Part shown: piece by piece, positions 51,690 through 63,180 of the stretch
How positions within the stretch are numbered: the first letter of the stretch is position 1
Layout: every line of letters starts with the position of its first letter
Origin: Chionoecetes opilio
Lineage: Eukaryota; Arthropoda; Malacostraca; Decapoda; Majidae
Reading direction: 5' to 3'
DNA length: 64,000 bases
NCBI GenBank assembly: GCA_016584305.1
Contig: JACEEZ010007257.1
Coordinates: 102,001-166,000, forward strand
Position numbers and translations under genes: made by a program
Notes under the pieces: model-generated
Database searches by the model: none
The model's input: the letters and a program-made list of their open reading frames with translations, nothing else
Told to the model about the DNA's origin: nothing

Positions 51690-53050
51690 AGACCTAAACG
51701 AGGTAGTTCCTGTTATTTAACTCTACCTGCATCCACCTCTCTTCCCTATCCATGAATTTACCCAGACTCCTTTTAAAGACCCCTATAGACTCTGCATTGA
51801 CCACCTGACGACTGAGTCCTTTCCAATCATTCACCACCCTATTTGTGAACCAGTTTCTCCCTATTTCCTTTTTAAATCTACGCTTTTCCAGCTTGAATCC
51901 GTTACTTCTTGTTCTACCCTGCTTACTAGCTAGAACTTGTCCTAACATAGTTCGGATCGCCTTTATTATTTCCCTTTAACCACTTAAAAACTTCTATCAG
52001 ATCGCCCCTTTCTCTGCGTCTCTCGAGTGAGTGTAAATTTGATAGCTTCAATCTCTACTTATAACTAAAGTTACACATCCCATGAATAATTTTAGTCATC
52101 CTTCTCTGGACTGATTCTAACAAGGTTATATCCATCCTGTTTTATGGAGACCAAAACTGAACCACATAGTGTAGGTGAGGTCTGACTAGTGCCAAATAAA
52201 GCTTTAAAATAACCTCAGCACTTTTACTTATAACACTCCTGGTAATGAATCCTAACACTCTGTTATCTCGATTTCTAGCCTCAATACAGTACTATAATTC
52301 CTAGGACGGAGATCTGCGGCTACCCGCACTCCCAGATCTTTCTCACCTTCTGATCTTTTCAGCGATACATTGCGTATAGTGTACCTATTACCAGGATTTT
52401 TTCTACCAACATTCATTACACTACACTTATCAATATTAAATTCCATCTGCCATCTATCTACCCACTCATTTAATTTATCTATATCTCCTTGCAATATATT
52501 TACATCAGACTGTTATCTAATAATCCTACCTTCCTTAGTATCATCCGCAAACTTACTGATATCACTAATCTCACTATCCAAGTCGTTGATGTAAATCAAA
52601 AGTAGTAATGGACCCAAAACAGACCCTTGTGGAACCCCACTTGTTACCTGCCCCCATTCAGATTTAGAACCATTAATTGTAACTCTTTGTTGCCTATTAC
52701 CCTACTTAGCCAAGATCTAATTCAACGAAGAACCTTCCATCTATTCCATGAGCCTTAACCTGATTTAAGAGTCTACCGTGTGGCACCTTATCGAATGCCT
52801 TACTGAAGTCCAGGTATACTATATCATAATCCTCATCATTATCTGCTGTTTCATAAACTTTCGTATAAAAACTCAATAAATTAGTGAGACATGATTTACC
52901 TGTGGTGAACCCATGTTGTGAATCATTTACCAAACTATGCTTTTCTAGATGCTCTCTAATGTTTTTTGCAATAACAGATTCCAATAATTTACCTACTACT
53001 GACGTCAGGCTAACGGGTCGATAATTTGACATTAATCCTCTATCTCCCTT
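51690..53050 (-). mobile_element. CR1/jockey-like LINE ORF2 remnants, minus strand
   Basis: On the minus strand, 53032-52706 encodes the RT fingers/palm (SNYRPVSLTSVVGKLLESVI, QHGFTTGKSCLTNL, VYLDFSKAFDKVPH). The following sections (52494-52252 and 51948-51694) encode the thumb (WQMEFNIDKCSVMNVGRKN) and the C-terminal RRFKKEIGRNWFTNRVVNDW. Stops and frame changes separate them. It is a different family from the LINE in the CNOT4 introns. Confidence 0.82.
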
Positions 53051-53165
53051 CTTAAATGGGCCACTACACTCAGATTTATGATCCCGTTAGAACCTGTGAA
53101 TCTCAATCAAATATACATGTTTTGAGGACTTCATAGATAAATTTTTTTACATGCTTCTATATAGT

Positions 53166-53976
53166 TGTGGAAATTATCCACCAAACACCCTCTCATAATT
53201 AGTAGAGTGGTGGTTTGTTTCCCCCCCCACCTAGGGAGGGAGTTATTGTCCGCTCGTCATAGGGGTGCGTATAGGGATGTGTGTATATAATTATAATGGT
53301 AATGGGTAATATTAAGGTAATTTAAGTAAATGATTAGTACTGGGATAGGATAAGTTAATATTCCCAGTGGTTAATAAGCATTTGCAACATAAATAATTAG
53401 CACCTTAGTTGTAGCGGCTTCATTGGCTGCCGCCCATTAGATTCTATAGCCACTGGAATTGGTATACGTGGCTTGGTAAGGTGCGACGATCGCTGCCGCC
53501 CACCGGAGAATTAGTACTATTCCAGACCCTATCGAGTTAACATCTCTTCTCTAATTATAATGAAGAGTTTTGTACATACGTTTATTTTGTACATATAGTG
53601 TTAAACCAATAGGACTTGTCTTAGCGACATAGCAAATATCAGTGCCGCGTCTATTAAGCCTGAATAGCTTCCTAGATGTATCAGTGACTATAAACACCGC
53701 GCCGTGATGGTTTTGATGAACCACTTGACGCCCAGCACATCGCCTCCAGCCCTCCGCTTCAGTCCTTTACGGGCGGTCTAGATCACGCGCTGACCACTTC
53801 GGATCATAAGAACAGGCAGTATTGATAAAAGCCTACAGCGATTCAACCCACTATCCACCGATAAGTATCCTAGTTAGTTGATTAGCTGGGATATTGTGTC
53901 GGGATGAGATAGAACATGGGTTCTGATTAGGTAAGACTCACATTAAATAAATATGTTTGTGATACAAATTTCCACA
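53166..53976 (+). repeat. 5' LTR of BEL/Pao element
   Basis: It begins TGTGGAAATT and ends AATTTCCACA, an inverted terminal pair. By eye it differs from the 3' LTR at about 10-13 substitutions, mostly transitions, and a few indels (C-run length; a short replaced block near 53.85 kb). Confidence 0.93.
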
Positions 53977-53994
53977 TGGTGCCCCGAGTGAGGA
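53977..53994 (+). other. Primer binding site
   Basis: TGGTGCCCCGAGTGAGGA follows the 5' LTR with no spacer. TGG at its start pairs with the CCA end of a tRNA. The tRNA species is not assigned. Confidence 0.8.
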
Positions 53995-54337
53995 ATATTG
54001 ATGTTCATGTGACTCGAAGTGGTCGTTAATTGTGAGGTGTATTTATGAGCCTACCACAATTGCTGGTTATGAGGCTGGAGGCGGGCTGTTTTGCGGCGTG
54101 AGGAACGACTCAGCCGGGTAACTACCATATGCCAAGTAGTAGATAACATCAGAAGTTACGTAACCTTAGTTAGTGGTAATAGTTAAGTGCTGGTTGGTCA
54201 TAGGCCTGGTTATGCGCCTTGACCTATCCACGGCGCTTCCAGCACTTAGGATATAATAATTAATTATCAACTAGCAATTATTTTTAGTGACTTAATTTTT
54301 CATTTAATATTTGATTTGAATTAGTTATTAACTAAAT

Positions 54338-54900
54338 CATGGCGAAGTTAGCTAAGCACTCATTATCAGCTAAATTAGCAATGCTCACACGAATATATAA
54401 TAAGTGAGGACGCAATTAAGGCAATCCTATTGATTATATTAATTTAAAGACAAGTCTACCATTGTTAAATGAGTAATGGAATAAATATGAGGCGGCTTAC
54501 TTCCAATATGAAGTTCAATTAACACAAGCTGGGGATAAAGGAAAGATTCACCCATGTGTTATCAATCATGAACACGAATGTCAAAGATATCTCGATAAAG
54601 TAATTGAATATGAGGGATTACTGGAGTGTGCTCATATTTCATCAACATCTAAAGTTTCTTTAACCCAAAGTTTGCAAGGTATTAAGCAAAAAAAAAAACC
54701 ACAGGGAGATCACGATTATTACATCTATGGGTAATCAGCTATATCAGCCACCCTTAGAGTTTAAAGATCCCTCGTTAGTGGGTATTTATCCTGCGCCTGT
54801 TACGCAAATCAAACAGCCTGTAATTAAGATTCAAACTTCTTAGCATACCAGTAAACCACTTAGACCTACTCAAATAATAGATACAATCCCTATATCCAGG
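54338..54900 (+). pseudogene. BEL/Pao gag remnant
   Basis: The ATG at 54338 opens MAKLAKHSLSAKLAMLTRIY, followed by stops. Later in the same region come NKYEAAYFQYEVQLTQAG and CQRYLDKVIEYE, the coiled N-terminal style of BEL/Pao Gag. Several stops and at least one shift break it. Confidence 0.6.
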
Positions 54901-54966
54901 GCTACTTCTAGTGAAGTACGAATAAGCAAACTAATTAAGACTACTAATATAGTCTTCCAATCCATT

Positions 54967-55200
54967 TAGCCCATGAGCCACTTTGAAAATTGGTACCATC
55001 TCTGGGGACCAAGGCATTTGGTGATTTTCAGTTTGGTGTAAGCATATGGAAGTCCAAAAACCATGATGGCCACTTGGGCAGAGTAGCTTAAGGTTGCTAT
55101 GCACGTTTATATACAGTGGGGGTATGACAGAAAAACTTTTTAAATATGAAGTCATATTTCGTCATGTTCCTGCATATTGTTGGGTATGCAGATTGCAGAT
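54967..55200 (+). repeat. Left terminal inverted repeat
   Basis: Matches 60965-61203 in reverse complement over about 235 bases with small gaps. Confidence 0.85.
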
Positions 55201-56925
55201 GGGTTGTATCCATTTGATTATGTATAACTATCTTTTTCTGAAAGTATTTATGATACTGTTGAACAATACAACTAACCTAAATTTATTTAAGTATATTTTC
55301 ATTTACAGTTTGAAAACGACGTTAATTAAGATTAGCTCAATAATATGTACTGTCATATTACACAATTTAAATTGTAATATAGTTTCCATATATATTTCAG
55401 ATATAATGGCAGCACCGAAAGGCAGTTCCACCGATCGGAGAAATTGTGTAATCTGCTCGAAGCTATCACCAGTCTCAGAACTTTCCAAGCCAAAGGACGA
55501 TGAATCATGCGACCCACTTATTAGGGCAGCAACGCTGCAGCAGTTCAAAACTATCATTGATCTTGATGTCTGTGATTACGCAGATAAGCTTTACTATCAC
55601 AGAACATGTCGTGCCAACTTCACACATAAGAAAAACTGGACAAACTCCAGGAACATGAAAAACAGCTGCCTATTCCCTCTACGTCCAGATGTGTACGACC
55701 TCGAGAATCAAAGTCATCAGCTTCACGTGTATACGATGATGTCTGTATATTCTGCGATAAGAAGAATAAATCTATTCCTGGGAGGAAAACACGTGAATTG
55801 CTCATTCAAGCTGTGGATCTCAGATCAGATCTGACTGTCCGAGCCACTGCATTAGCTAAGCTAGACGACAAGATACTGGCTGTGACAGCACGAGACATTG
55901 TGGCAGCTGAAGCTAAATATCATAAGTCCTGCTATAAAGCTTACACCAAAAACCCTGTGCATGAGCTGAAGGTTCCAGCCAGTGACTCAGACGAAAGCGA
56001 ATACCAACAAATCGAAAAGCAGGTATACAATATTCTTTTCGATCATGTTCGAGAAACAGTATTGAAGCACCCACATGTAGAGAAACTTACTAAACTCACT
56101 ACAATGCTCCTGAACACCATGATCGAACTTGGATGTCAAAACATCAAACCACAGACAAAAAAACATGTTCAGAGAAAGCTTGAGGGAGAATTCTCTTCAT
56201 CTCTGCATTTCATACAAGCTAAGAATGGTAGAATTCTGGTATATCCAGACAATCTGTCCGTGGAAACACTTGTGCAAGAAAACATGCAGCTGATGGAAAT
56301 ATTGTCTAATCCGATTTCCAAACATGACAAGGCAGAGAACATTCAGTCAGCTGCTACTCACATACGTAATGACATCCAGAACCTCCAGAGAAAAGAATGG
56401 CCTCCGTGTCCAGATGACCTAGACTGTGACTACGTGAAACTTCCAGAAAGTCTAATCGATTTCTTCTCAGCTCTTCTTGGCCAAGGTGGGAAACTTAACG
56501 ACGACAGTCCTGACAAGTGCAAGCGAATCATTAACTCATTGGGACAAGATTGCGTATATGGTGTAACCTTTGGTAGAGTCGTCCCAGCAAAGCACATCCT
56601 GTTGCCGTGGGCCATCAAGTCACTTACAGGCAATGTGCAACTGATAAAAACCATCAACAGGTTAGGGCACGGCATATCCTATTCAAAGCTGGAGGAAATA
56701 GACACAGCGTTGTGTCTGAACAAACTAGCATTGGAACCAGAAATAGGAGTTGTTCTACCTACCAAGACCTATCCACGCGTACCAACAACCATGGCATTCG
56801 ACAACATCGATCGGCTCGAAGAAACTCTCAGTGGAGGTGGTACCTCCCATCGAGTCAACGGCATCCTTGTCCAACCTGAAGTCGCATATGTTCCACTTCC
56901 AGTGAATCACAGCTCCAATCAGCAG

Positions 56926-57061
56926 GTATGTGATTGATGGTGCCTCGTGATGTCATAGTTCAGGACAGACTTTGTTTGATACATTTTGATAATAATAGTA
57001 TATAATATGACATATTTCCCCAATAAAATGTAGAATTTATTGAGTGGTTTCCTCAATATAG
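56926..57061 (+). other. Intron of the transposon gene
   Basis: GTATGTG at the left and CTCAATATAG at the right. The coding frame is phase 0 on both sides and is closed by stops inside the intron. Confidence 0.85.
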
Positions 57062-58917
57062 GCAAAGAAGAAACGTACAATCACACCTGTGAGTCTCGAT
57101 ATTCCAGCACACATCGCAGGTAGGCGAGTTGGACCACCGAAGATGACACCAAAGAAAATAGACTTTGATCCAATTCTGAAGGAGGCTCTAGCGAAAGATC
57201 TCATGTGGGTCTTAGTGCGGAATGTGGAAAACAGCAATCAAGCGGTTAGCTCATGGACAGGCTTCAACATCCTTATCCGGGATGATGTCATCGTGTCCAA
57301 GGATAGTATCGGCTACCTTCCCACAATCAACGCTCCAGCTACTCAGCTCTCAACGGCATGCGAAGTTCTGAACCAAGTTCTGAAAATAATGACTAGTCTT
57401 GAACTAGACGAAGTGGCCATCGTCTTTGATCAGGCATTTTATGCCAAAGCTGCAGAAATCGTCTGGAAACATGACAAATATGAGAAGATCGTCCTGAGAA
57501 TGGGTGTTTTCCATACACTGTGCAGCTTTCTTTCGGTCATTGGAAAGAGGTTCGGATCAGCTGGCTTGCGAGACGTTGCTGTTGAATCTGGGGTTATAGC
57601 AGAAGGATCTATCACCGGCGTCCTGGATGGAAGAAGATACAATCGTGGAGTTCGGTTGTGCAAGATAATGTATGAGGCTTTACTACGACTGGCGTGGAGT
57701 GGATTCTTCGGATGGCTACAAGAACATCTTCTCGAAGATGTGGAGCACTTCAGCAATGCAATCACCACCTTGCAAGTTCTACATGACTATCAGTCAAGGA
57801 CTGGGTTTGCAACAGCAACAGAAGACCAGTCATGTTCAAAAGTCCTGAAGAGATTCTCAGAGTATCTGGACTACCTCAGGACGACAGGTGGTGCACTGGC
57901 TGCTTTCTGGATGTCTTATATCGACATGGTGGAGATCCTGTTGACACTGGTCCGCGCATCTAGAGAGGGAAACTGGCTCCTACACCTGACAGCTATCAGG
58001 CATATCCTTCCTTGGTGCTTTGCTTACGATAGGTCAAATTATGCCAGGTATCTGTCGGTATACTACTGTCAGATGACGAAGTTAGACGAGAGTCATCCCG
58101 AGGTACACAAGAACATGGTGAATGGAGGTTTCTCTGTTCAACTAGGCGCATCCAACCCATTCGGCCGAATTCCAGTGGACCAAACCATAGAAGAAACGGC
58201 CAACAAGGACACGCAAACTCCCGGATGAACGAAGGTCTTCAGTTTGAAGCCAGGTACTGTAGCCCGTTACTACATCACAGCAGAGTACCGTAGCACTTGT
58301 CTTAAGCAACTAAGAATGATCGCAGACAGTCTTAGTACAGGAGTGGTTCACAAAGACCTAACAGCCTCAAGAATACAGAGAGATGAAACCGATGTCGAGA
58401 GTGTGGTTACTCTGTTGGAGAACACGTGGACAAACCTATTCGATCCTAGTCCCACCGATCTGATGTGTCTCTCAACTGGTGCAGCAGCTTCACCAGAAGT
58501 CGCCAATGATCTGACAAACGCCGCAAAGAAAGGTGAAGAGGCATATGAAAAATTTCAATTGCAGCGAATCGAGAGTGGGGAAATACCTTTCCTGGATAGA
58601 TTGCCAAAAATGCAATTGAAAACATTTGACAATTCTCGGAAGAAATCAACAAAGACACAGTCAAACAAAGAGCATATTTTGAGGAGTGACAACAAGCTCT
58701 TTGGTCACATGCTACTTGTAGCTTCTAGCAGAAATCTCAGCATGAGGGAAGTACTAAAACACCAATTAGGCCTCTTCCTTGGTCGTTGGCCAACTGTGAC
58801 GGAAGCATGAAAAAAATGAGCAAGGCAGCTCTCGGTAGAAAGCTTGAGAAAATGCAGCTCCTGCTGAAGATTTACATCAACCCTCAGCGTACATCATAGA
58901 TGGCATGAGTCCAGAAG

Positions 58918-59115
58918 ATGAAAGGGGAAAACCATACATTTGATGAAGTCGCAAACATGATCCTGTCAACTGTGCTGTCTTTGTCGTCTAACAGTGATCG
59001 AGTGGATGTAGTATTTGATGTAAACAAGCAACCATCTACCAAAGATACTGAGAGGAGCCATAGGTCCATCGATGGAGGTATCCGCTTCACCAACATCATA
59101 CCGGACATCACATAA
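58918..59115 (+). pseudogene. XPG-N-like segment of the transposon protein
   Basis: VDVVFDVNKQPSTKDTERSH has the form of the FEN1/XPG N-domain strand, in which VFDG...P with following basic residues carries a metal-binding Asp. The segment ends at a TAA before the frame changes into the next section. Confidence 0.6.
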
Positions 59116-59132
59116 GACAGTGGCGACGCCTG

Positions 59133-60089
59133 TTGTCTTACAGCACGAGTAAGACTAAACTCATACAGTTCATCGCGGATCAATGGAAATCAGCACCCTA
59201 CAGAGAGCGTCTTGGTGACAAAGTCATATATGTCACCTGTGGAGAACTTTGCACCAAGATCACACGTGAAACTGTGGTGGATATTGAAGAATTCCAATCA
59301 AGTCAAGAAGAAGCAGACACCCGCCTGGTACTGCACTGCAATCATGCGTCATCAAGTTTTCCATCTGTGATTGTAGCTTCGGAGGACACTGACGTCATGA
59401 TCTTGTGCATCACATTCCAACATGGTATGGAATGCAAGCTGTACGTCAGGAGTGGAGCATCAAATCTCACTAGACTGCTTTACATACACAAGATCGCCAG
59501 TGCTCTTGGTACAGAAGTCTGTAGCGCCCTGTTGGGATTACACGCATTTACAGGCTGTGACACTTTGAGCGCATTCAGTGGTCGTGGAAAAACTACAGCC
59601 CTCAAACTCCTGATGAACAATCCTCGATTTCAGACAGCATTCAGTGAACTAGGGAAAGACTGGACTATACGTGATGATCTCATGGACGTGCTCGAGGAAT
59701 TCACCTGCCAGATGTACATGGCCCGCACTGAAATCACAGGAGTAGACGAGATGCGTTTCCAGTTGTTCCGTGCGAAGAAGGGACACATCCAATCTGAACA
59801 ATTGCCTCCTTGCCAAGATTGCTTGATACTACATGCAACAAGAGCTTGCTATCAAGCCGCTGTGTGGCACAGAAGCCTGGAGGCAACCCTAAGTATACCC
59901 AACCCATGTGACTGCAACGGTTGGGAACTGGACGATGACGGTGATCTCACGATCAACTGGATGTCAGGTGCTCCAGCGCCAGAGGTTGTCTTGGAATTTA
60001 TGTCGTGTAAATGCAAACGAGTGTGCAAGCTGCCAACATGCTCTTGTATGGAAAATGGCTGCACCGATGCTTGGCTGAGCTGCGACTGA
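59133..60089 (+). pseudogene. XPG-I-like nuclease domain plus Cys-rich end
   Basis: A 318-codon open frame. SQEEADTRL, then SEDTDVMIL, then HAFTGCDTLSAFSGRGK and TTALKLL follow the order of FEN1 motifs: the E-A-E helix, the EDxD loop, GCDY, and the helix-hairpin-helix GIGxxxALxL. The acidic residues expected for metal binding are all present in this segment. The C-terminal part has CDCNGW and CKCKRVCKLPTCSC, a CXC-like zinc cluster. The stop at 60087-60089 is premature, caused by a short local duplication; an acidic tail goes on to 60211 in another frame. Confidence 0.72.
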
Positions 60090-60211
60090 GGTGGCTGAGC
60101 TTCACCGATGCTTGTGTTTTGGCAGACTGCGACAACATGAAGACACAAGGGGTAGAGGCATTTGATCAGAGTGCAGATGATGACAGTGATGATAGTGGCA
60201 TTGACAACTGA

Positions 60212-60964
60212 AACGAGTACATGTAGACAGTCTGATATTCATGATATCTCCAGTTCCTTCTTCATACGAACACTGTTGGCAGTGTTGGTACTTGCTAACT
60301 GATTGAAAGGATAATACTAAACATAGAAGTCTTAATTATTTGTCATTGCCTACACACTTTTTTTATTTCTGAATATTTAAATGAATATATCCTAGTTTGG
60401 TCAGTGCATAGAACACTGCGAGAGTGTCATAACTACTTACATAAATATCTTGAGGTTAAAATTGATTTAAATGTTCGCTATTATTATACTATGGTCTGCA
60501 ATACATGCCACTAAAACCTGCTAAACCATTCTGATATGTATTTTAGTGTATTCCTGATATGATATACTGTAGGGGTAAGCACCAAAATAATATTTATATG
60601 TTCGCTGGGTAAGAAGTTAAAAACAAGTATATGCGTTCATTTAAATACTTGTAAAATATGGTGGCCATTTTGGATTTTTATTATTAAATAGTGCTCCCCG
60701 GATATGGTGGATATCACCACTTCAATATTATAACATGTGTCATAATATTAAAATTGCGGTTATTGAGCATAGCATATATGTATTTAGAAGTTATAATGAT
60801 TTGTTTCCTATTTAATCTTAAAATGATCATGTTTGCTGCCAGCCATTTAAAAAATTGTTCCAACACCATTTTTAGAATGGAAACAAAACCAGACACATAT
60901 GTAATGCTTATAAGGTCTTACAATAACTTTTTTAAATATGGTTTCTGATGATAAAGGGGACACA
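60212..60964. other. 3' non-coding part of the TIR transposon
   Basis: AT-rich sequence between the stop codon and the right TIR. No further coding. Confidence 0.6.
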
Positions 60965-61203
60965 GTCTCTCTGCATGACCGACAATGTGCAGTAAAACGA
61001 CAAAATGTGCGCTCATATTTTCACTTTTTCGACTATACCCCCATTGTACATAAACGTGCCCAGCAACCTTAAGCTACTCTGCCAACATGGCCGTCATGGT
61101 TTTTTGACATCTACATATATACACCTAACAGAAAATCACAAAATGCCTTGGTCCCCAGAGATGGTACCAATTGTCCCCTAAAGGCCAAGTAGCTCACGGA
61201 CTA
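60965..61203 (-). repeat. Right terminal inverted repeat
   Basis: Inverse partner of 54967-55200. The strongest block is 61060-61175. Confidence 0.85.
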
Positions 61204-61206
61204 ATT

Positions 61207-61851
61207 AAAAGGGATAGATCTGATCCTTTGAAGTTTTGGATCAGAACAATACAGAAGCAGGTATTTCCTGAGGAATATCAGCTATTGGCCTCAGCCAGCC
61301 CCCATAGGAACAAATTGACCAAATTATTAGGTCTGTACCTTGATCATGAGGGCATAATTAGGTGTCGAGGTCGAAATTTGAAATCTGATCTTCCAAATAC
61401 CACCTGCCATCCCATACTAATTCCCAAACGCCATCATCTTACTAAATTGTTGGTGGAAGAATATCATAGGAACTCATTAAATGGCGGAATGGCTACAATA
61501 TTAGCCGATATCAGGTGTCAATTTTGGATAAATCATGGTAGACAGGCAGTCAAATATTACCTCAAATCTTTCATTAAATTTAATAGATCTGAATGTAGAC
61601 TAGTCTCCTATCTAGGTCCCCCTGAACTTCCCGCTGATAATGAGCTCCTAAAACCATTTGAGGTCAATGGTGAAGACTATACTGGGGATACTATAACATC
61701 AGGAGATAACTCTCCCCCCGATCAAGTATATGTCAGCATATTCACTGGTACCTCTATCAGAGCTGTTAATTTTAAAATAGCTAAAGACCAAAGTACCAAA
61801 ACCACTATTCACATGTTCCGGCGCTATGTGGCCTGGGGTGATGTCACCTGA
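61207..61851 (+). pseudogene. BEL/Pao integrase, N-terminal part
   Basis: FWIRTIQKQVFPEEYQLL leads into the integrase. The HH half of the zinc module is clear (KRHHL..., EEYH), but the CC half is partly lost. The first catalytic Asp is in GEDYTGDT. The frame stops at 61849-61851, before the second Asp and the Glu, and the 3' LTR begins 30 bases on, so the C-terminal half is deleted. Confidence 0.85.
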
Positions 61852-61881
61852 AGTGGAACTTCAGTTTTCGCCGGCCCCCAG

Positions 61882-62700
61882 TGTGGAAATTATCCACCAA
61901 ACACCCTCTCATAATTAGTAGAGTGGTGGTTTGTTTCCCCCCCCCCCCTAGGGAGGGAGTTATTGTCCGCTCGTCATAGGGGTGCGTATAGGGATGTGTA
62001 TATATAATTATAATGGTAATGGGTAATATTAAGGTAATTTAAGTAAATGATTAGTACTGGGATAGGATAAGTTAATATTCCCAGTGGTTAATAAGCATTT
62101 GCAACATAAATAATTAGCACCTTAGTTGTAGCGGCTTCATTGGCTGCCGCCCATTAGATTCTATAGCCACTGAAATGGGTATACGTGGCTTGGTAAGGTG
62201 CGGCGATCGCTGCCGCCCACCGGAGAATTAGTACTATTCCAGACCTTATCGAGTTAACATCTCTTCTCTAATTATAATGAAGAGTTTTGTACATACGTTC
62301 ATTTTGTACATATAGTGTTAAACCAATAGGACTTGTCTTAGCGACATAGCAAATATCAGTGCCGCGTCTATTAAGCCTGAATAGCTTCCTAGACGTATCA
62401 GTGACTATAAACACCGCGCCGTGATGGTTTTGATGAACCACTTGACGCCCAGCACATCGCCTCCAGCCCTCCGCTTCAGTCCTTCACGGGCGGTCTAGAT
62501 CACGCGCTGACCACTTCGGATCATAAGAACAGGCAGTATTGATAAAAGCCTACAGCGATTTCAATGGAAAGCACTATCCACCGATAAGTATCCTAGTTAG
62601 TTGATTAGCTAGGGGTATTGTGTCGGGATGAGATAGAACATGGGTTTTGATTAGGTAAGACTCACATTAAATAAATATGTTTGTGATACAAATTTCCACA
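61882..62700 (+). repeat. 3' LTR of BEL/Pao element
   Basis: Same sequence as 53166-53976 with about 1.5% substitutions. The bases before it (CCGGCCCCCAG) do not form a good polypurine tract, perhaps because of the adjoining deletion. Confidence 0.93.
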
Positions 62701-63180
62701 GTTGTTTCAAATCAAAAGATTATTCAAATTCATTTAACAAATGTAACATTGGTGTCTAGGATGCATAGAAAATGAAAATATATGCGTAGCCTACATATAG
62801 TAATTATTTTCTCCATAAAATCAACTCGTACATACAATTTCCGATTCGGTATACGTCTCATTTAGTCAATATAGCATTATATCATGATAGTAATTAAGAG
62901 TAATGCATAAATGAACGAAGGTCAAATGTGGTATCGTTCAGAGCGAGGATTTGAGTGTAGCCATACACGGTGGTAGTGAAGGCGTGGACACTGCAGCAGC
63001 AAGTGTTCAATGGTTTCATGGACGTTCCTGCGCCAGGGCAGACATTCAGAGAGAGTTAAAGGCCACGGTGGTTAGCTTAACTAACTCCCTCTATTTCTAC
63101 ACCCCGGAGCTAGTGGGTATTCCAGTACGAGATATGGCAGTAGCGGCACATGGTCGCTATGGGCATCGATAGCTGATTGG
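62701..63180. other. Unassigned sequence with a short open frame
   Basis: A 73-codon plus-strand frame (62951-63172) has no family resemblance. The region is GC-richer than its left neighbour and leads into a promoter-like cluster. Confidence 0.3.

Larger units (their letters stand above)
55406..60211 (+). pseudogene. Transposon protein with zinc modules, XPG-like nuclease and Cys-rich end, decayed
   Basis: The start is the ATG at 55406, just after a splice-acceptor-like TTTCAG. Module 1 is a CxxC...HxxxC pair (NCVICSK, YYHRTCRANF). After a frame shift near 55680, module 2 repeats the pattern (VCIFC, YHKSCYKAY). Coding runs to the donor after 56925; a 136-bp intron (56926-57061) has GT and AG ends and keeps phase. 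The next exon has a central region with AIVFDQAFYAKAAEI, the possible transposase core. A TGA at 58226-58228, shifts near 58770, 58890 and 59120, and a small duplication near 60060 break it. The XPG-like domain and a Cys-rich tail follow, ending in an acidic DDDSDDSGIDN. Probably once about 1,500 residues. I do not know a proven function for the central region. Confidence 0.78.
54967..61203 (+). mobile_element. 6.2-kb TIR DNA transposon encoding an XPG-like nuclease protein (Academ-like)
   Basis: The left end (TAGCCCATGAGCCACTT) and the inverse of the right end (TAGTCCGTGAGCTACTT) start inverted repeats of about 235 bp that are roughly 80% identical (shared TTGGTACCATCTCTGGGGAC, AGAGTAGCTTAAGGTTGCT). 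A 3-bp ATT flanks it on both sides (54964-54966, 61204-61206). Dropping one ATT makes the pol frame of the host BEL element run across the junction, which supports both borders. The protein-coding interior has at least one GT-AG intron. The superfamily guess rests on the XPG domain, Cys-rich end, long TIRs and 3-bp duplication. Confidence 0.8.
53166..62700 (+). mobile_element. BEL/Pao LTR retrotransposon, internally deleted, hosting a DNA transposon
   Basis: Two LTRs (53166-53976 and 61882-62700), a primer binding site, gag remnants and an integrase fragment of BEL/Pao type frame the unit. Protease, RT and RNase H are missing, and integrase stops soon after its first catalytic Asp, so the retroelement was non-autonomous. 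A 6.2-kb TIR transposon is inserted in the pol remnant. I found no convincing host-site duplication outside the LTRs (ATAGT left, GTTGT right). Confidence 0.87.

Noticed and set aside
54931..55155. 74-codon minus-strand frame
   Set aside because: It lies over the left TIR and reads as an accidental frame; nothing supports a gene.
55094..55405. Upstream extension of the transposon protein
   Set aside because: The added sequence is hydrophobic and AT-driven, lies partly in the TIR, and is separated from the true ATG by a splice-acceptor-like signal.
62951..63172. 73-codon plus-strand frame
   Set aside because: No homology pattern, no splice or translation context; could be chance in GC-richer DNA.
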